NCBI GenBank assembly: GCA_051883095.1
Contig: JBJETB010000022.1
Location: 1-64,000, forward strand
DNA length: 64,000 nucleotides
Reading direction: 5' to 3'
From: SUG1106 sp051883095
Lineage (GTDB): Bacteria > Bacillota > Clostridia > Peptostreptococcales > Anaerovoracaceae
Shown in pieces: positions 43,248 through 51,968 of the stretch. The notes beneath the pieces are model-generated. The model did no database searches. It was not told the DNA's origin and saw nothing but the letters and a program-made list of their open reading frames with translations. Positions within the stretch are counted from its first letter, which is position 1. Each line of letters begins with the position of its first letter. A program made the position numbers and the translations under genes.

Positions 43248-44081
43248 ATGGCAAATATGCTGGTAGACAAGGAAAAGTGCGTAGGATGCGGGTTGTGTGC
43301 GAGAGACTGCCTGCGCAACATGATTTTTATGAGAGATGGCAAAGCTGAGATTGATGATTCAGAATGCATCAAGTGCGGTCACTGCATTTCAGTATGTCCG
43401 CAGGATGCCGTCACGCTAGGGTCCATTGAAAATACACAGTGGGACTTAGACGGCTCCGGAGCAAGGCGAGGCGGCGCGCCGGAGGCAGAGGATTTCCTGG
43501 ACTTTCTTAAGTTCAGAAGGAGCATAAGACAATATAAAAAGCAGGAAATTGAGCCGGAAAAGCTTGAGATGATAATTGAAGCCGGAAGGTACTCGCCGAC
43601 AGCAGGAAACCGCCAGCAGAACCGATTTATAATTCTGAAAGAAAAGGCGGAGCAGGTTCGTGAGGCGTCAATAAAGGTACTTAAAGATGCGGCGGAAAAC
43701 CATACAATAGACCTGGGAGCGCGTGAGATATATAGAAAAAGCTGGGCCAGAATGTACGATGATTATACGGCAGGGCGGCGAGACAGGATGTTTTTTGATG
43801 CTCCTGCAGTGATACTGATAGTAAGCGATGAAAGCAATCATTATGCGGAAATCGATGGGGGTATCGCGGCTTCAAGAATGGAGCTTCAGGCCAATGCACT
43901 GGGGCTTGGCGTATGCTATATAGGCTTTCTCAACACTGCTATGGAATTTGACGGCAAGATCAAGGAACTGGCCGGCCTCAAAGAGGGCGAGAAGCTGGCA
44001 GTGGCTTTTGTCACCGGATATCCTGATGTAGAGTATCAGAGACCTGCACCGAGAAAACCTGCCAATGTAAGAAAACTATAA
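43248..44081 (+). CDS. nitroreductase with N-terminal ferredoxin domain
   Basis: A 277-aa fusion: residues 1-65 hold two 4Fe-4S motifs (CVGCGLCARDC and CIKCGHCISVCP) and residues about 80-277 the FMN-dependent nitroreductase fold (RRSIRQYKKQEIEPEKLEMIIEAGRYSPTAGNRQ). Such fusions take electrons from ferredoxin or NAD(P)H in anaerobes; the natural substrate is unknown. The ATG is preceded by GTGAGG. It is followed by azlCD in the same direction, with no terminator between. Confidence 0.93.
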   Translation: MANMLVDKEKCVGCGLCARDCLRNMIFMRDGKAEIDDSECIKCGHCISVCPQDAVTLGSIENTQWDLDGSGARRGGAPEAEDFLDFLKFRRSIRQYKKQEIEPEKLEMIIEAGRYSPTAGNRQQNRFIILKEKAEQVREASIKVLKDAAENHTIDLGAREIYRKSWARMYDDYTAGRRDRMFFDAPAVILIVSDESNHYAEIDGGIAASRMELQANALGLGVCYIGFLNTAMEFDGKIKELAGLKEGEKLAVAFVTGYPDVEYQRPAPRKPANVRKL

Positions 44082-44116
44082 CATTGTACTTTAAACTTAT
44101 TAGAGACGACTGGAAG

Positions 44117-44872
44117 ATGGACAAGAAAGAAATAAAAAAAGCTTTTATAGATACAGTGCCCGTGATGACAGGGTATCTGGTTCTGGGCATAGGTTTTGGG
44201 ATAATACTTAAGACTAAAGGCTTCGGAGTGCTGTGGGCACTGGCAATGAGTACAGTTATATATGCAGGCTCCATGCAGTTTGTGGCTATAGATCTTATGA
44301 CGGGAGGTGCATCCCTGGCGGTGACTGCCCTGACGACGCTGATGGTCAATGCCAGACATCTGTTTTACGGAATTTCCATGGTGGACAGATATAAAGGTGC
44401 GGGCCAAAAGAAGCCTTACATGATCTACGCACTTACTGACGAGACATATTCTCTGGTGTGCGGTGAAGACAGCAAAAAAGCCGATAATCCTTCTTCAACA
44501 GGTACGGAGGGGGAAGTTGAGAAGGCTCGCAGACACAGATACTACTTTACGGTGTCGCTTCTGGACCAGATATACTGGGTGACGGGAAGTGTCTGCGGCT
44601 CCCTGCTGGGTTCAATCATACCCTTCAACACGGAGGGCATTGATTTCGCATTGACGGCGCTCTTCGTAACGGTTTTTGTGGAGCAATGGCTTTCCACCGA
44701 CAAACACGGGCCGGCTCTTGCAGGTCTGGGCGCTTCTGTACTGTGCCTTGTCATATTCGGTGCAGATAATTTTCTGATCCCGACCATGATTCTGATTACG
44801 GTAGTTCTGACACTGATGAGAAAGCGGCTCGAGTCGGTCGGAGAGTCCGGAAAGGAGGCCCGGTATGAGTAA
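44117..44872 (+). CDS. azlC: AzlC-family branched-chain amino acid exporter, large subunit
   Basis: Membrane protein (251 aa from this start) with about six to seven hydrophobic segments. The family stretch PVMTGYLVLGIGFGIIL (about 12-28) and the MVNARHLFYGISM segment (about 77-89) are typical of AzlC, which with AzlD exports branched-chain amino acids or their analogues. The start is uncertain: a TTG at 44084 would add 11 residues and neither has a clear ribosome-binding site; 44117 gives the usual family N-terminus. A hydrophilic insert (KADNPSSTGTEGEVEKARRHR) lies after residue 115. Confidence 0.85.
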   Translation: MDKKEIKKAFIDTVPVMTGYLVLGIGFGIILKTKGFGVLWALAMSTVIYAGSMQFVAIDLMTGGASLAVTALTTLMVNARHLFYGISMVDRYKGAGQKKPYMIYALTDETYSLVCGEDSKKADNPSSTGTEGEVEKARRHRYYFTVSLLDQIYWVTGSVCGSLLGSIIPFNTEGIDFALTALFVTVFVEQWLSTDKHGPALAGLGASVLCLVIFGADNFLIPTMILITVVLTLMRKRLESVGESGKEARYE

Positions 44873-45191
44873 CGTACATGCAATGCTTATCGTAGCAGTG
44901 GCCGGAATAGTGACAGCAACGCTGCGCTTCCTGCCTTTCCTTATTTTTGGAGGAGAACGCAAAACACCGGCATACATAACGTACCTGGGCAAAGTGCTGC
45001 CCTATGCCATAATGGCCATGCTGGTGGTTTTCTGCCTTAAAAACGTGTCCCTTGTGACCGTACCATACGGTCTGCCGGAGCTTATTTCCTGCGCCCTGGT
45101 GGTGCTCCTGCATGTCTGGAAAAGAAATACACTTCTAAGCATAATCGGCGGAACAGCGTGCTATATGGTGCTGGTTCAGCTGGTATTTTAA
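44865..45191 (+). CDS. azlD: AzlD-family branched-chain amino acid exporter, small subunit
   Basis: A 108-aa membrane protein with about four hydrophobic segments and the family pattern GIVTATLRFLPFLIFGGERKTP near residues 14-35. The start overlaps azlC by 8 bp, with GGAGG (in CCGGAAAGGAGGCC) placed inside the azlC end, implying coupled translation and an AzlC-AzlD complex. It is followed by the guaA promoter. Confidence 0.88.
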   Translation: MSNVHAMLIVAVAGIVTATLRFLPFLIFGGERKTPAYITYLGKVLPYAIMAMLVVFCLKNVSLVTVPYGLPELISCALVVLLHVWKRNTLLSIIGGTACYMVLVQLVF

Positions 45192-45199
45192 GAAAACAA

Positions 45200-45228
45200 T
45201 TGAAGGCTCGGACAATTCAAGTTATAAT
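45200..45228 (+). promoter_or_regulatory. sigma-70-type promoter of the GMP synthase gene
   Basis: TTGAAG (45200-45205) and TATAAT (45223-45228) are 17 bp apart, 38 bp before the start codon, whose ribosome-binding site is GGAGG. Confidence 0.75.
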
Positions 45229-45266
45229 ATAAGGTAATTAAAAAATAACCCAACGGAGGAAACAGA

Positions 45267-46247
45267 ATGGATAACAATAAACGCCCTGAAACCATGGAAA
45301 GAATCACGACACCGGCTCTGGCGGAAGCATTTATCGCAGAACAGGTGGAGGCAATAAAGAAGCAGGTTGGAGATAAAAAGGTGCTGCTGGCACTTTCCGG
45401 CGGTGTAGACTCATCGGTAGTTGCCGCATTGCTGATCAAGGCCATCGGCGAGCAGCTTGTCTGCGTGCATGTAAACCACGGCCTTTTGAGAAAAGGCGAG
45501 CCGGAGCAGGTTGTCGAGGTTTTTCGCAACCAGATGAAGGCAAATTTAATATATGTTGATGCTGTTGACAGATTCCTGGATAAGCTGGCAGGAGTTGCAG
45601 ACCCTGAAACCAAGCGTAAAATCATCGGCGCCGAATTCATCCGCGTCTTCGAAGAGGAAGCTCGCAAGCTTTCAGGCATCGAGTTCCTGGCACAGGGTAC
45701 TATTTATCCTGACATTCTGGAAAGCGACGGCGTAAAGGCTCATCACAATGTAGGTGGCCTTCCTGAGGATCTGCAGTTTGAGCTGGTTGAGCCGGTTAAG
45801 CTGCTCTTTAAGGACGAGGTGCGTGTAGTCGGCAAGGCTCCCGGTCTTCCTGACAGCATGGTTTATCGTCAGCCGTTCCCAGGACCGGGACTTGGCGTTC
45901 GCTGCCTGGGTGCTATCACCCGCGACAGACTGGAAGCAGTTCGTGAGTCCGATGCGATCCTTCGTGAGGAGTTCGCAAAGAACGGCCTGGAGGGCAAGGT
46001 TTGGCAGTACTTCACCGCTGTGCCAGATTTCAAGTCGGTAGGCGTGAAGGACGGAGCCAGAACTTTCGCTTATCCTGTAATCATCCGTGCGGTGAACACT
46101 GTGGATGCTATGACTGCAACTGTTGAGGACGTGCCGTTTGCACTGCTTCAGCACATCACCGACAGAATCACCCACGAGGTTGAAGGAGTGAACAGAGTGC
46201 TGTTTGACCTGACACCAAAGCCAGTGGGCACGATTGAGTGGGAATAA
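45267..46247 (+). CDS. guaA: GMP synthase, ATP-pyrophosphatase subunit (no glutaminase domain)
   Basis: Converts XMP to GMP with ATP and ammonia. The 326-aa protein equals only the C-terminal two thirds of a normal bacterial GuaA: the PP-loop SGGVDSS (about 45-51), HVNHGLLRKGE, the HHNVGGLPE stretch and the dimerisation domain ending DLTPKPVGTIEWE. The class I glutamine amidotransferase domain (about 190 aa) is absent and none is encoded upstream in this window. A separate glutaminase subunit elsewhere, as in archaea, or direct use of ammonia are both possible. The 3' end is the integration site of the island that follows. Confidence 0.92.
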   Translation: MDNNKRPETMERITTPALAEAFIAEQVEAIKKQVGDKKVLLALSGGVDSSVVAALLIKAIGEQLVCVHVNHGLLRKGEPEQVVEVFRNQMKANLIYVDAVDRFLDKLAGVADPETKRKIIGAEFIRVFEEEARKLSGIEFLAQGTIYPDILESDGVKAHHNVGGLPEDLQFELVEPVKLLFKDEVRVVGKAPGLPDSMVYRQPFPGPGLGVRCLGAITRDRLEAVRESDAILREEFAKNGLEGKVWQYFTAVPDFKSVGVKDGARTFAYPVIIRAVNTVDAMTATVEDVPFALLQHITDRITHEVEGVNRVLFDLTPKPVGTIEWE

Positions 46248-46292
46248 TCACGACAAATACGAAATCCCTTGGAATTCCAAGGGGTTTGATTT
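46238..46292 (+). repeat. att site A (left end of island) and guaA terminator
   Basis: A 55-bp segment covering the last codons of guaA and its terminator palindrome CCTTGGAATTCCAAGG. It matches site D (60051-60105) at 53 of 55 positions; the two differences keep the hairpin paired through G-T pairs. This is the left junction of the inserted region. Confidence 0.88.
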
Positions 46293-46305
46293 CTTTTTTG
46301 CGCTG

Positions 46306-46332
46306 TTGAGTACAGTTTGAGTACAAAAATCA
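46306..46332 (+). repeat. candidate integrase arm-type sites, left
   Basis: GAGTACA occurs at 46308-46314 and 46319-46325, 11 bp (one helical turn) apart, within TTGAGTACAAAAATCA (46317-46332). The same pair with the same spacing recurs at 56117-56134. No gene lies between 46248 and 46492. Confidence 0.6.
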
Positions 46333-46492
46333 GCAAAGCCATATCCTATAGTATTATTTTGACCTTCTATTTTATGAATATGCCTTTATCATCATTTTCC
46401 TCAACAAACTGGAAGTTGTCACATTCTCTTGCAGCTCATTTCCTCGTGAATCAGAGTGAAGTTCAGATCAATTTAGATTCTGTATTTGTTCT

Positions 46493-47308
46493 TTATACTT
46501 TGACCGGTGTTGTTATCTCTTTCAGGTTAATATCACATAGATAATCAGCTTGTTTCTCATCCATTTTTCCGCCAACGTATATATTAGATGATAGTGTTAT
46601 TTTCTGATAATACGTGTTCATAAACAAATCATGATACTTTATGTGTATTACAATATCAAAATTTTTATATTTTTGCATCACTTCATGCTTTATAGTATAT
46701 CTGAACATTTCGGATTCGCCTAAATCAAGAAAATCATCTTCTGTGATTTTGTCAAAATTGAAATAAATATGTATAGGGAATGCAGCCTCCTCACCAGGTT
46801 GCAACAAATTAACCGATCGATTTGATGTATCGGCATTTCGTTGCATAAGGATGGGGTAATGAGTTCTTCCATCATCAATCTCATCTATATCAAAATCGAA
46901 TTCAACTGCGGGCCCCAATCCAATATTTTTAATATAAACGATACTCGTGTATTCAGGGCCGTTGTTTTCCTTTGGCTCGCAGCCAATCGGCAATTCCGCA
47001 ATTATCTTATTTGTTCCTACCAACTTGTTGTCATGGACATAGCGTATTGCACAATAAGGCCTAACTTGTAATTCTCGATCTTTTTTATTCTGTTTGTTCG
47101 TATACCGAATCGTAATGATAATGCCAGCAAGAGAAACAATTGCACCAATGAGAGCACCTATATATCCACCGAAAAATCCAACCCAGTCAGAGTTTTCTAT
47201 ATTGCTTGGAAATCCGTTCCCGATTATTAGCCAATCAATAGCAAAAGGTAGTCCAATTATTAGTATCAATGATATTAATATGATGATAAATACCGTTTTC
47301 TTTTTCAT
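46493..47308 (-). CDS. membrane protein of unknown function
   Basis: A 271-aa protein with two N-terminal hydrophobic segments (about residues 3-25 and 44-66: GFFGGYIGALIGAIVSLAGIIITI), then a basic linker (NKQNKKDRELQVRPYC) and a 200-residue polar domain that seems beta-rich (repeated short hydrophobic/polar alternation; LLQPGEEAAFPIHIYFNF). The ATG at 47308 is chosen over a TTG at 47326. It is the first gene inside the island and points toward guaA. No family is recognised. Proteins of this layout are common in mobile islands; a defence role is only a guess. Confidence 0.7.
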   Translation of the reverse strand: MKKKTVFIIILISLILIIGLPFAIDWLIIGNGFPSNIENSDWVGFFGGYIGALIGAIVSLAGIIITIRYTNKQNKKDRELQVRPYCAIRYVHDNKLVGTNKIIAELPIGCEPKENNGPEYTSIVYIKNIGLGPAVEFDFDIDEIDDGRTHYPILMQRNADTSNRSVNLLQPGEEAAFPIHIYFNFDKITEDDFLDLGESEMFRYTIKHEVMQKYKNFDIVIHIKYHDLFMNTYYQKITLSSNIYVGGKMDEKQADYLCDINLKEITTPVKV

Positions 47309-47419
47309 AGCAAGTACCTTACCCAAAATATTTTTACATCAATTATCACATAATATCTGTGTTCCGTTAAGTATATCCGTACGATAAATTCTAATTTCAT
47401 GAATAAATACTTTGCTGCA

Positions 47420-48046
47420 TTATTCAATTTCCGATTTATTTATTATAGATGTCTTCTCGTCAGCATGAACTTCCAGACCATTTTCTAGCATTTCCTGGAA
47501 CGAAAGCATGTCAGATTGCAACCAGTTTTCCTGTGCTTCTTTTAATTTCCTAAAATCTTCATTCTCTGGATTTTCTTTACACTGGGCATTAAGCTGATAC
47601 CAATGCAGCAAATCACCAAGGGCAGGTTCGAAAGAGGCTTTAAAGGTCAGATCCTCAATTTGAGTGCATTGAGTGCCGTTTTTAAACATGATGAAATCCT
47701 GGAAAAACGGTGTGGGAACGATTCTCACAGTACTGTAATCCGGTCGCCCTTTGCATTTTTCTTCCCATGTCAGATCAATAATTCCTGCGTTTATCATGTA
47801 CATAAGAACTCCCATGACATTTCCAACCGTTTTATATTTTACCTTTGGCACATCTGTACCCGTCAGAGCGAAGGTGTTGATATTTAATGCTTCGGCGATT
47901 CGTTCTATCTGAGGTTCTTTCGGCTCCATTTTATCCGTTTCATATTTTCGAATGGACACCGGGTGAATACCGGTAAGTTCGGCAAGTTTGGCCTGTGTCA
48001 TACCCTGCTTTTCCCGAAAATATTTTATTTTTTCACCAATGGTCAT
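47420..48046 (-). CDS. XRE-family repressor of the mobile element
   Basis: A 208-aa regulator. Residues 1-60 form a helix-turn-helix of the Cro/C1 type (GEKIKYFREKQGMTQAKLAELTGIHPVSIRKYET). The C-terminal 140 residues are not recognised. It is divergent from the excisionase and integrase genes, and the space between holds a strong promoter with two identical-type operators (48151-48166 and 48186-48201). It most likely keeps the excision/transfer genes silent. Confidence 0.85.
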   Translation of the reverse strand: MTIGEKIKYFREKQGMTQAKLAELTGIHPVSIRKYETDKMEPKEPQIERIAEALNINTFALTGTDVPKVKYKTVGNVMGVLMYMINAGIIDLTWEEKCKGRPDYSTVRIVPTPFFQDFIMFKNGTQCTQIEDLTFKASFEPALGDLLHWYQLNAQCKENPENEDFRKLKEAQENWLQSDMLSFQEMLENGLEVHADEKTSIINKSEIE

Positions 48047-48144
48047 TTTTTCACCGCCTTTGTATCGAGATGGCTACATTATAACATGCCACGAGCAAAA
48101 ACGCCAGCCAATATAGCGTATATGGCGGGTGAGAAATAAAATAC

Positions 48145-48201
48145 TTGACAGTAGCGATAGCGCTACATATAATTGTATTATGAATGTAGCGATAAAGCTA
48201 C
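48145..48201 (+). promoter_or_regulatory. xis-int promoter with two operators
   Basis: TTGACA (48145-48150) and TATAAT (48168-48173) are 17 bp apart. GTAGCGATAGCGCTAC (48151-48166) lies exactly in the spacer and GTAGCGATAAAGCTAC (48186-48201) just downstream; both are GTAGC-N6-GCTAC palindromes. A half site GTAGC also occurs on the minus strand near 48070-48076, close to the repressor gene's own promoter region. Confidence 0.87.
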
Positions 48202-48225
48202 AAAAATAAAGAGAGGGGAATCATC

Positions 48226-48414
48226 ATGAACAATGAAAACAAAATGTACGTTACTGCAGGTGAAGTTGCATCCATACTTGGAATTTCGGAGGGACATGCA
48301 TATAAGATTATCAGGATGCTGAACGAGGAACTTAAGACAGCAGGCTATCTGACGATAGCAGGGAAAGTGCCGGTGAAATATTTTGAGAAGCGGTGGTACG
48401 GTTTCGGAGCGTAA
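48226..48414 (+). CDS. excisionase-like small DNA-binding protein
   Basis: A 62-aa protein with a MerR-type winged helix start (KMYVTAGEVASILGISEGHAYKIIRMLNEEL), ending in KYFEKRWYG. Its size, fold and location 12 bp before the integrase gene are those of the Xis/AlpA-like proteins of Firmicute integrative elements, where they direct excision or regulate. GAGAGGGG precedes the ATG. It is the first gene behind the repressor-controlled promoter. Confidence 0.82.
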   Translation: MNNENKMYVTAGEVASILGISEGHAYKIIRMLNEELKTAGYLTIAGKVPVKYFEKRWYGFGA

Positions 48415-48426
48415 GGAGGAAAGACA

Positions 48427-49512
48427 GTGAAAGCAGAAAAAGATCCAAAGACGGGAAAGTGGCTGATTCAGTATCGATATACAGATTGGCAGGGTAATCG
48501 AAAAAAGTCTACGAAGCGAGGATTTGATACGAAACGTGAAGCGGAAGAATGGCTTCGAAGATTTATGGATAAGCAGAAAATCAACTTCGATATGAATTTC
48601 GAAGAATTCGTGGAAATCTACATGGAAGATATGGCAGCACGGCTGAGAGAACACACTATGGTAAATAAGCGCTACATTATTGAACTGAAGATTTTGCCTT
48701 ATTTCGGAAAGAAAAAGGTGAACAGCATTACAGCTGCAGATGTGCGAAAATGGCAGAATACATTGATGAAGCAGGGATATTCCAAAACTTATCTGAAGAC
48801 GATTAACAATCAGCTTTCAGCAATTTTCAACTATGCTTCCCGGTATTATGATTATGACAACAATCCATGCAGAAAAGCCGGCAGCATGGGGAAAAACAAA
48901 GCAGATGAAATGAAGATATGGACCAAGGAGGAGTTTGGAGAATTCATTGATGTACTGATGAATAAGCGACAGTCTTATGTAGCGTTCATGATACTCTATT
49001 GGACGGGAATCCGTGTGGGAGAATTGCTGGCATTGACTCCCGGTGATTTTGACTTCGAGAACCTGACCTTATCTATTACGAAGTCTTATCAGAGAATCAA
49101 AGGCAGGGATGTGATTACAGAGCCGAAGACACCAAAGAGCCGCAGGGTAATCAGCATACCGAAATTCCTTGCTGAAAATGTAAAGGAATATATTGATTAC
49201 ATATATGGCATGGAATCGGATAATCGAATGTTTCCTTTTGCAAAAACATACATTGAGCATGAGATGCAGCGAGGGATTAAGCTGAGCGGAGTAAAGCCAA
49301 TCCGGGTGCATGATCTTCGGCATAGCCACGCTAGTCTGCTGGTAGAAATGGGTTTTTCCATTCTTGAAATTGCAGAACGGCTTGGCCATGAAAGAGTGGA
49401 AACGACGATGGATACCTATGCACATTTATATCCGAATAAGCAGACGGCATTAGCGGATCGGCTTGAAAAGTTGTACAGGGATGAACATAACTATGAAGAA
49501 ACAACAGCATAG
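48427..49512 (+). CDS. tyrosine recombinase (integrase)
   Basis: A 361-aa site-specific recombinase. The N-terminal part has an AP2-like arm-binding segment (TGKWLIQYRYTDWQGNRKKSTKRGF, about 8-32) and a SAM-like core-binding domain (about 60-160). The catalytic residues are in place: Arg in GIRVGELLAL (near 196), H-x-x-R in HDLRHSHASLL (near 295), His in LGHERVETT (near 319) and Tyr in MDTYAHLYP (near 329). AAGGAGG precedes the GTG. It probably recombines the att sequences at the guaA 3' end described here. Confidence 0.94.
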   Translation: MKAEKDPKTGKWLIQYRYTDWQGNRKKSTKRGFDTKREAEEWLRRFMDKQKINFDMNFEEFVEIYMEDMAARLREHTMVNKRYIIELKILPYFGKKKVNSITAADVRKWQNTLMKQGYSKTYLKTINNQLSAIFNYASRYYDYDNNPCRKAGSMGKNKADEMKIWTKEEFGEFIDVLMNKRQSYVAFMILYWTGIRVGELLALTPGDFDFENLTLSITKSYQRIKGRDVITEPKTPKSRRVISIPKFLAENVKEYIDYIYGMESDNRMFPFAKTYIEHEMQRGIKLSGVKPIRVHDLRHSHASLLVEMGFSILEIAERLGHERVETTMDTYAHLYPNKQTALADRLEKLYRDEHNYEETTA

Positions 49513-49813
49513 AGAAAAAGAACAGACCGTTTCTTTCCGCATGACCCGAGAAGATCTTCGCCGTCTGAATGCAAAGGTAATAGTCAGCGGACTTCCAAGA
49601 ACCGAGTATATGACCAGGCTTGCGCTGCAGGAAGGAATTCATATCTTTGTAGGAAGATTCGAGAGTGACAGACTGGGTGTGGAGCTGAAGAAACTGCGGC
49701 GTCAGCTCGAATCGCTGGAGGAGATTTCGGAAATCGAGGACACCGTAAAAGACTGCATTGCTCTTCTTGAAATAATGATTGAAACGGAGCGAGGGGAGGA
49801 TGGCCTATTATGA
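49493..49813 (+). CDS. MobC-like relaxosome accessory protein
   Basis: A 106-aa basic protein with a ribbon-helix-helix-like start (KEQTVSFRMTREDLRRLNAKVIVSGLPRTEYMTRLAL) as in MobC/plasmid mobilization proteins, followed by a coiled-coil-prone acidic C-terminus (LKKLRRQLESLEEISEIEDTVKD). The ATG at 49493 overlaps the integrase end by 20 bp; in-frame starts at 49463 and 49481 are possible. It would help the relaxase bind the transfer origin. Confidence 0.75.
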   Translation: MKKQQHREKEQTVSFRMTREDLRRLNAKVIVSGLPRTEYMTRLALQEGIHIFVGRFESDRLGVELKKLRRQLESLEEISEIEDTVKDCIALLEIMIETERGEDGLL

Positions 49814-50754
49814 AGGAGTACTCTTCCGGAAACCCCATCGTGGATCAGATGGCGAAAATACAGATTACGGGTAATGTCACACCTCCAGCCTGGTACAAGA
49901 CAATTACACTTGAAAATGGAAAACCAAACTCCGTTGCAATCACAATTCTGAGTGATATTGTTTACTGGTACAGACCGACAGAACTGCGAGATGAAGCCTC
50001 CGGTGAATACCTTGGGATTCGAAAGAAATTCCGGGAGGATTATTTACAGCGAAGCTACCAGCAGATTTCGGAGCAGTTCGGCTATACCAAGCGGCAGGCT
50101 AAGGATGCTGTCGTAGCTCTGGAAAAACTGGGTGTGGTAAAACGGATTTTCCGGACGGTATCGAAGGGCGGCGTTCTTGCGAACAATGTGATGTACCTTG
50201 AACTGGTGCCTGACCGACTGATAGAAATTACTTACCCGGGAGAAATGGGGGCCCTGTGCCGTTATAACGACACAGGTATGACAATGAAAAGTGACAGCCT
50301 GCCTCGTTCTATGGCTACAGGTGCGTCAGTAAGACGCCAGACAAATACAGAGAATACTGCAAAGAATACATACCAAGATTATCATATCGCATCCGTTGAT
50401 GAAGTGCGTGCCGAATGTGATCGGTTTCGGAGACAGATAGGATATGATTCGATTCTTTTGGATTTACCTTTTAAGAAGGGGCAGCTGGACGAGATAGTAT
50501 CGGTGGCAGCAGATGTTTTGAGCAGTAAACGATATTCGATCCGGGTAAACCGGGAAGACAGACCTGCAGCACAGGTGAAAGAACGGTTTCGGGAACTGGA
50601 TATTAATCATGTGAAGTATGTGCTGGAGAGTATGGCAAACAGCACGTCTGAAGTGAAAAACATGCGGGCAGTCATTATAACCAGCCTGTACAATGCACCG
50701 GCAACGGTGGACAACTATTATGCTGCCAAAGTTAATCATGAACTGGCAAAATAG
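49810..50754 (+). CDS. replication-initiation-type protein (DUF6017-like C-terminus)
   Basis: A 314-aa protein with an N-terminal winged-helix region (about 10-125; YTKRQAKDAVVALEKLGVVKRIFRT is the recognition part), a linker, and a C-terminal domain ending DINHVKYVLESMANSTSEVKNMRAVIITSLYNAPATVDNYYAAKVNHEL in overlapping pieces, the pattern of DUF6017-type replisome organisers in Firmicute mobile elements. It would let the excised circle replicate. It overlaps the MobC-like gene by 4 bp and GAGGGGAGG precedes the start. Confidence 0.78.
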   Translation: MKEYSSGNPIVDQMAKIQITGNVTPPAWYKTITLENGKPNSVAITILSDIVYWYRPTELRDEASGEYLGIRKKFREDYLQRSYQQISEQFGYTKRQAKDAVVALEKLGVVKRIFRTVSKGGVLANNVMYLELVPDRLIEITYPGEMGALCRYNDTGMTMKSDSLPRSMATGASVRRQTNTENTAKNTYQDYHIASVDEVRAECDRFRRQIGYDSILLDLPFKKGQLDEIVSVAADVLSSKRYSIRVNREDRPAAQVKERFRELDINHVKYVLESMANSTSEVKNMRAVIITSLYNAPATVDNYYAAKVNHELAK

Positions 50755-50829
50755 CCACATATAAGCCCTCGGCGTTTGAGAGCGAAATACACCCATCGCA
50801 CAAATAATAGATTTGTACTCTGTGTTTTT

Positions 50830-50879
50830 CGCCCTGCGGGGCGCCTCGCAGGGGCGAGCATCGGCTAAAACACGATGCT
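50830..50879 (+). other. candidate transfer origin (two hairpins)
   Basis: Between the replication and relaxase genes lie CCCTGCG (50832-50838)/CGCAGGG (50847-50853) and AGCATCG (50857-50863)/CGATGCT (50873-50879). A double hairpin just upstream of a MobA/MobL relaxase is the usual place for oriT. The first stem also could act as a terminator, but no T run follows. No nic site was identified. Confidence 0.5.
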
Positions 50880-50908
50880 GGTAGAGATAAAAACAAGGAG
50901 GTGAAAGC

Positions 50909-51952
50909 ATGGACAGAAACGTTTTTATCCAGGAAAGCAAGCTCAGAAATGTAACCGGCCGCATAACTTATATCTCATCAACGGCTAAGCAGGAAAACTT
51001 GTATGCCGTATATGAGACTACAGAGCGACCGTTCTGGAATAGGCTTGCAGGGCAAAATCAAAAGGATTATTTCAAGAGCGGCAGTGCCGGCGAGTGCATT
51101 GAAGCAAGAGAATTAATAATCGCATTGCCGGAAGAGATGCAGCAATATGATCCTAATGAGCTTCTGCGTGACTATGTTGAAAGTTTCAAAAACAGGTACG
51201 GAGTAGAGTGTATTGCAGCACTTCATCATAACAAACGAAAGACTAACTACCACATTCATCTGATATTTTCAGAAAGAAAACTGTTGGATAAACCGGTAAG
51301 AAAGATTGCAGCACGCAACATGTTCTACGATGAAAATGGTAAGCATGTACGTACAAAGAAAGAGATTTCTACCTCCGGTGGTGAGCTTAAACCAGGATGC
51401 AAGATAATAAAAAAGGGTGAACCATATGAAGAAAACTTCTTTGAAAAGAAGAATGCTTTCTTCAAATCTAAAGCCTTCTCTGACGAAGTGAAGGAATTCT
51501 ATGTTGGAAAGATGAATGAAAACATGAAGGATGCTGGTTACAAAATGAAAATCTTTGATAAAGATGGGCCATATCTTCATCTGAAAAAGATTGGCAAAAA
51601 CAATCCTAATGAGAAGTTCATCAAAGAGAACAACAAACAGAGGCTGATTTGGAACAAGAATGTGAGGGTTGCATTAAGTGGTGGAATACCGACAGAAATA
51701 CTTAAGGAAGTTAAACGTGTTGAGATAATCGAGCCGATAAAAGAAGCAATGAAGAATCCAGAAGCAGCAGGAATGGTAGTTCGTATAATATCAAGAGCAA
51801 TCAGAACACTGATAAGATTTATATCTGATCTGATTAAAGATAACGCAGTTGACAAAACTGTTCCCGGAACTGATAAGTTCTATGAGGCACTTGATTACAG
51901 CAGGGCACCGATGAGAACTAGAAACAGTAAGGAAAAAGAGTGGGAGAGATAG
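50909..51952 (+). CDS. MobA/MobL-family relaxase
   Basis: A 347-aa DNA-nicking enzyme for conjugal mobilization. The metal-binding HUH-type motif is in ALHHNKRKTNYHIHLIFSER (His-x-His, about residues 116-118), which is the family signature; the preceding ARELIIALPEEM segment is also typical. The protein is shorter than many relaxases and has no primase or helicase domain, and its C-terminus is lysine-rich. With no type IV secretion genes in the island, the element must rely on a helper for transfer. AAGGAGG precedes the ATG. Confidence 0.88.
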   Translation: MDRNVFIQESKLRNVTGRITYISSTAKQENLYAVYETTERPFWNRLAGQNQKDYFKSGSAGECIEARELIIALPEEMQQYDPNELLRDYVESFKNRYGVECIAALHHNKRKTNYHIHLIFSERKLLDKPVRKIAARNMFYDENGKHVRTKKEISTSGGELKPGCKIIKKGEPYEENFFEKKNAFFKSKAFSDEVKEFYVGKMNENMKDAGYKMKIFDKDGPYLHLKKIGKNNPNEKFIKENNKQRLIWNKNVRVALSGGIPTEILKEVKRVEIIEPIKEAMKNPEAAGMVVRIISRAIRTLIRFISDLIKDNAVDKTVPGTDKFYEALDYSRAPMRTRNSKEKEWER

Positions 51953-51968
51953 AGATAAAAATAAGATA

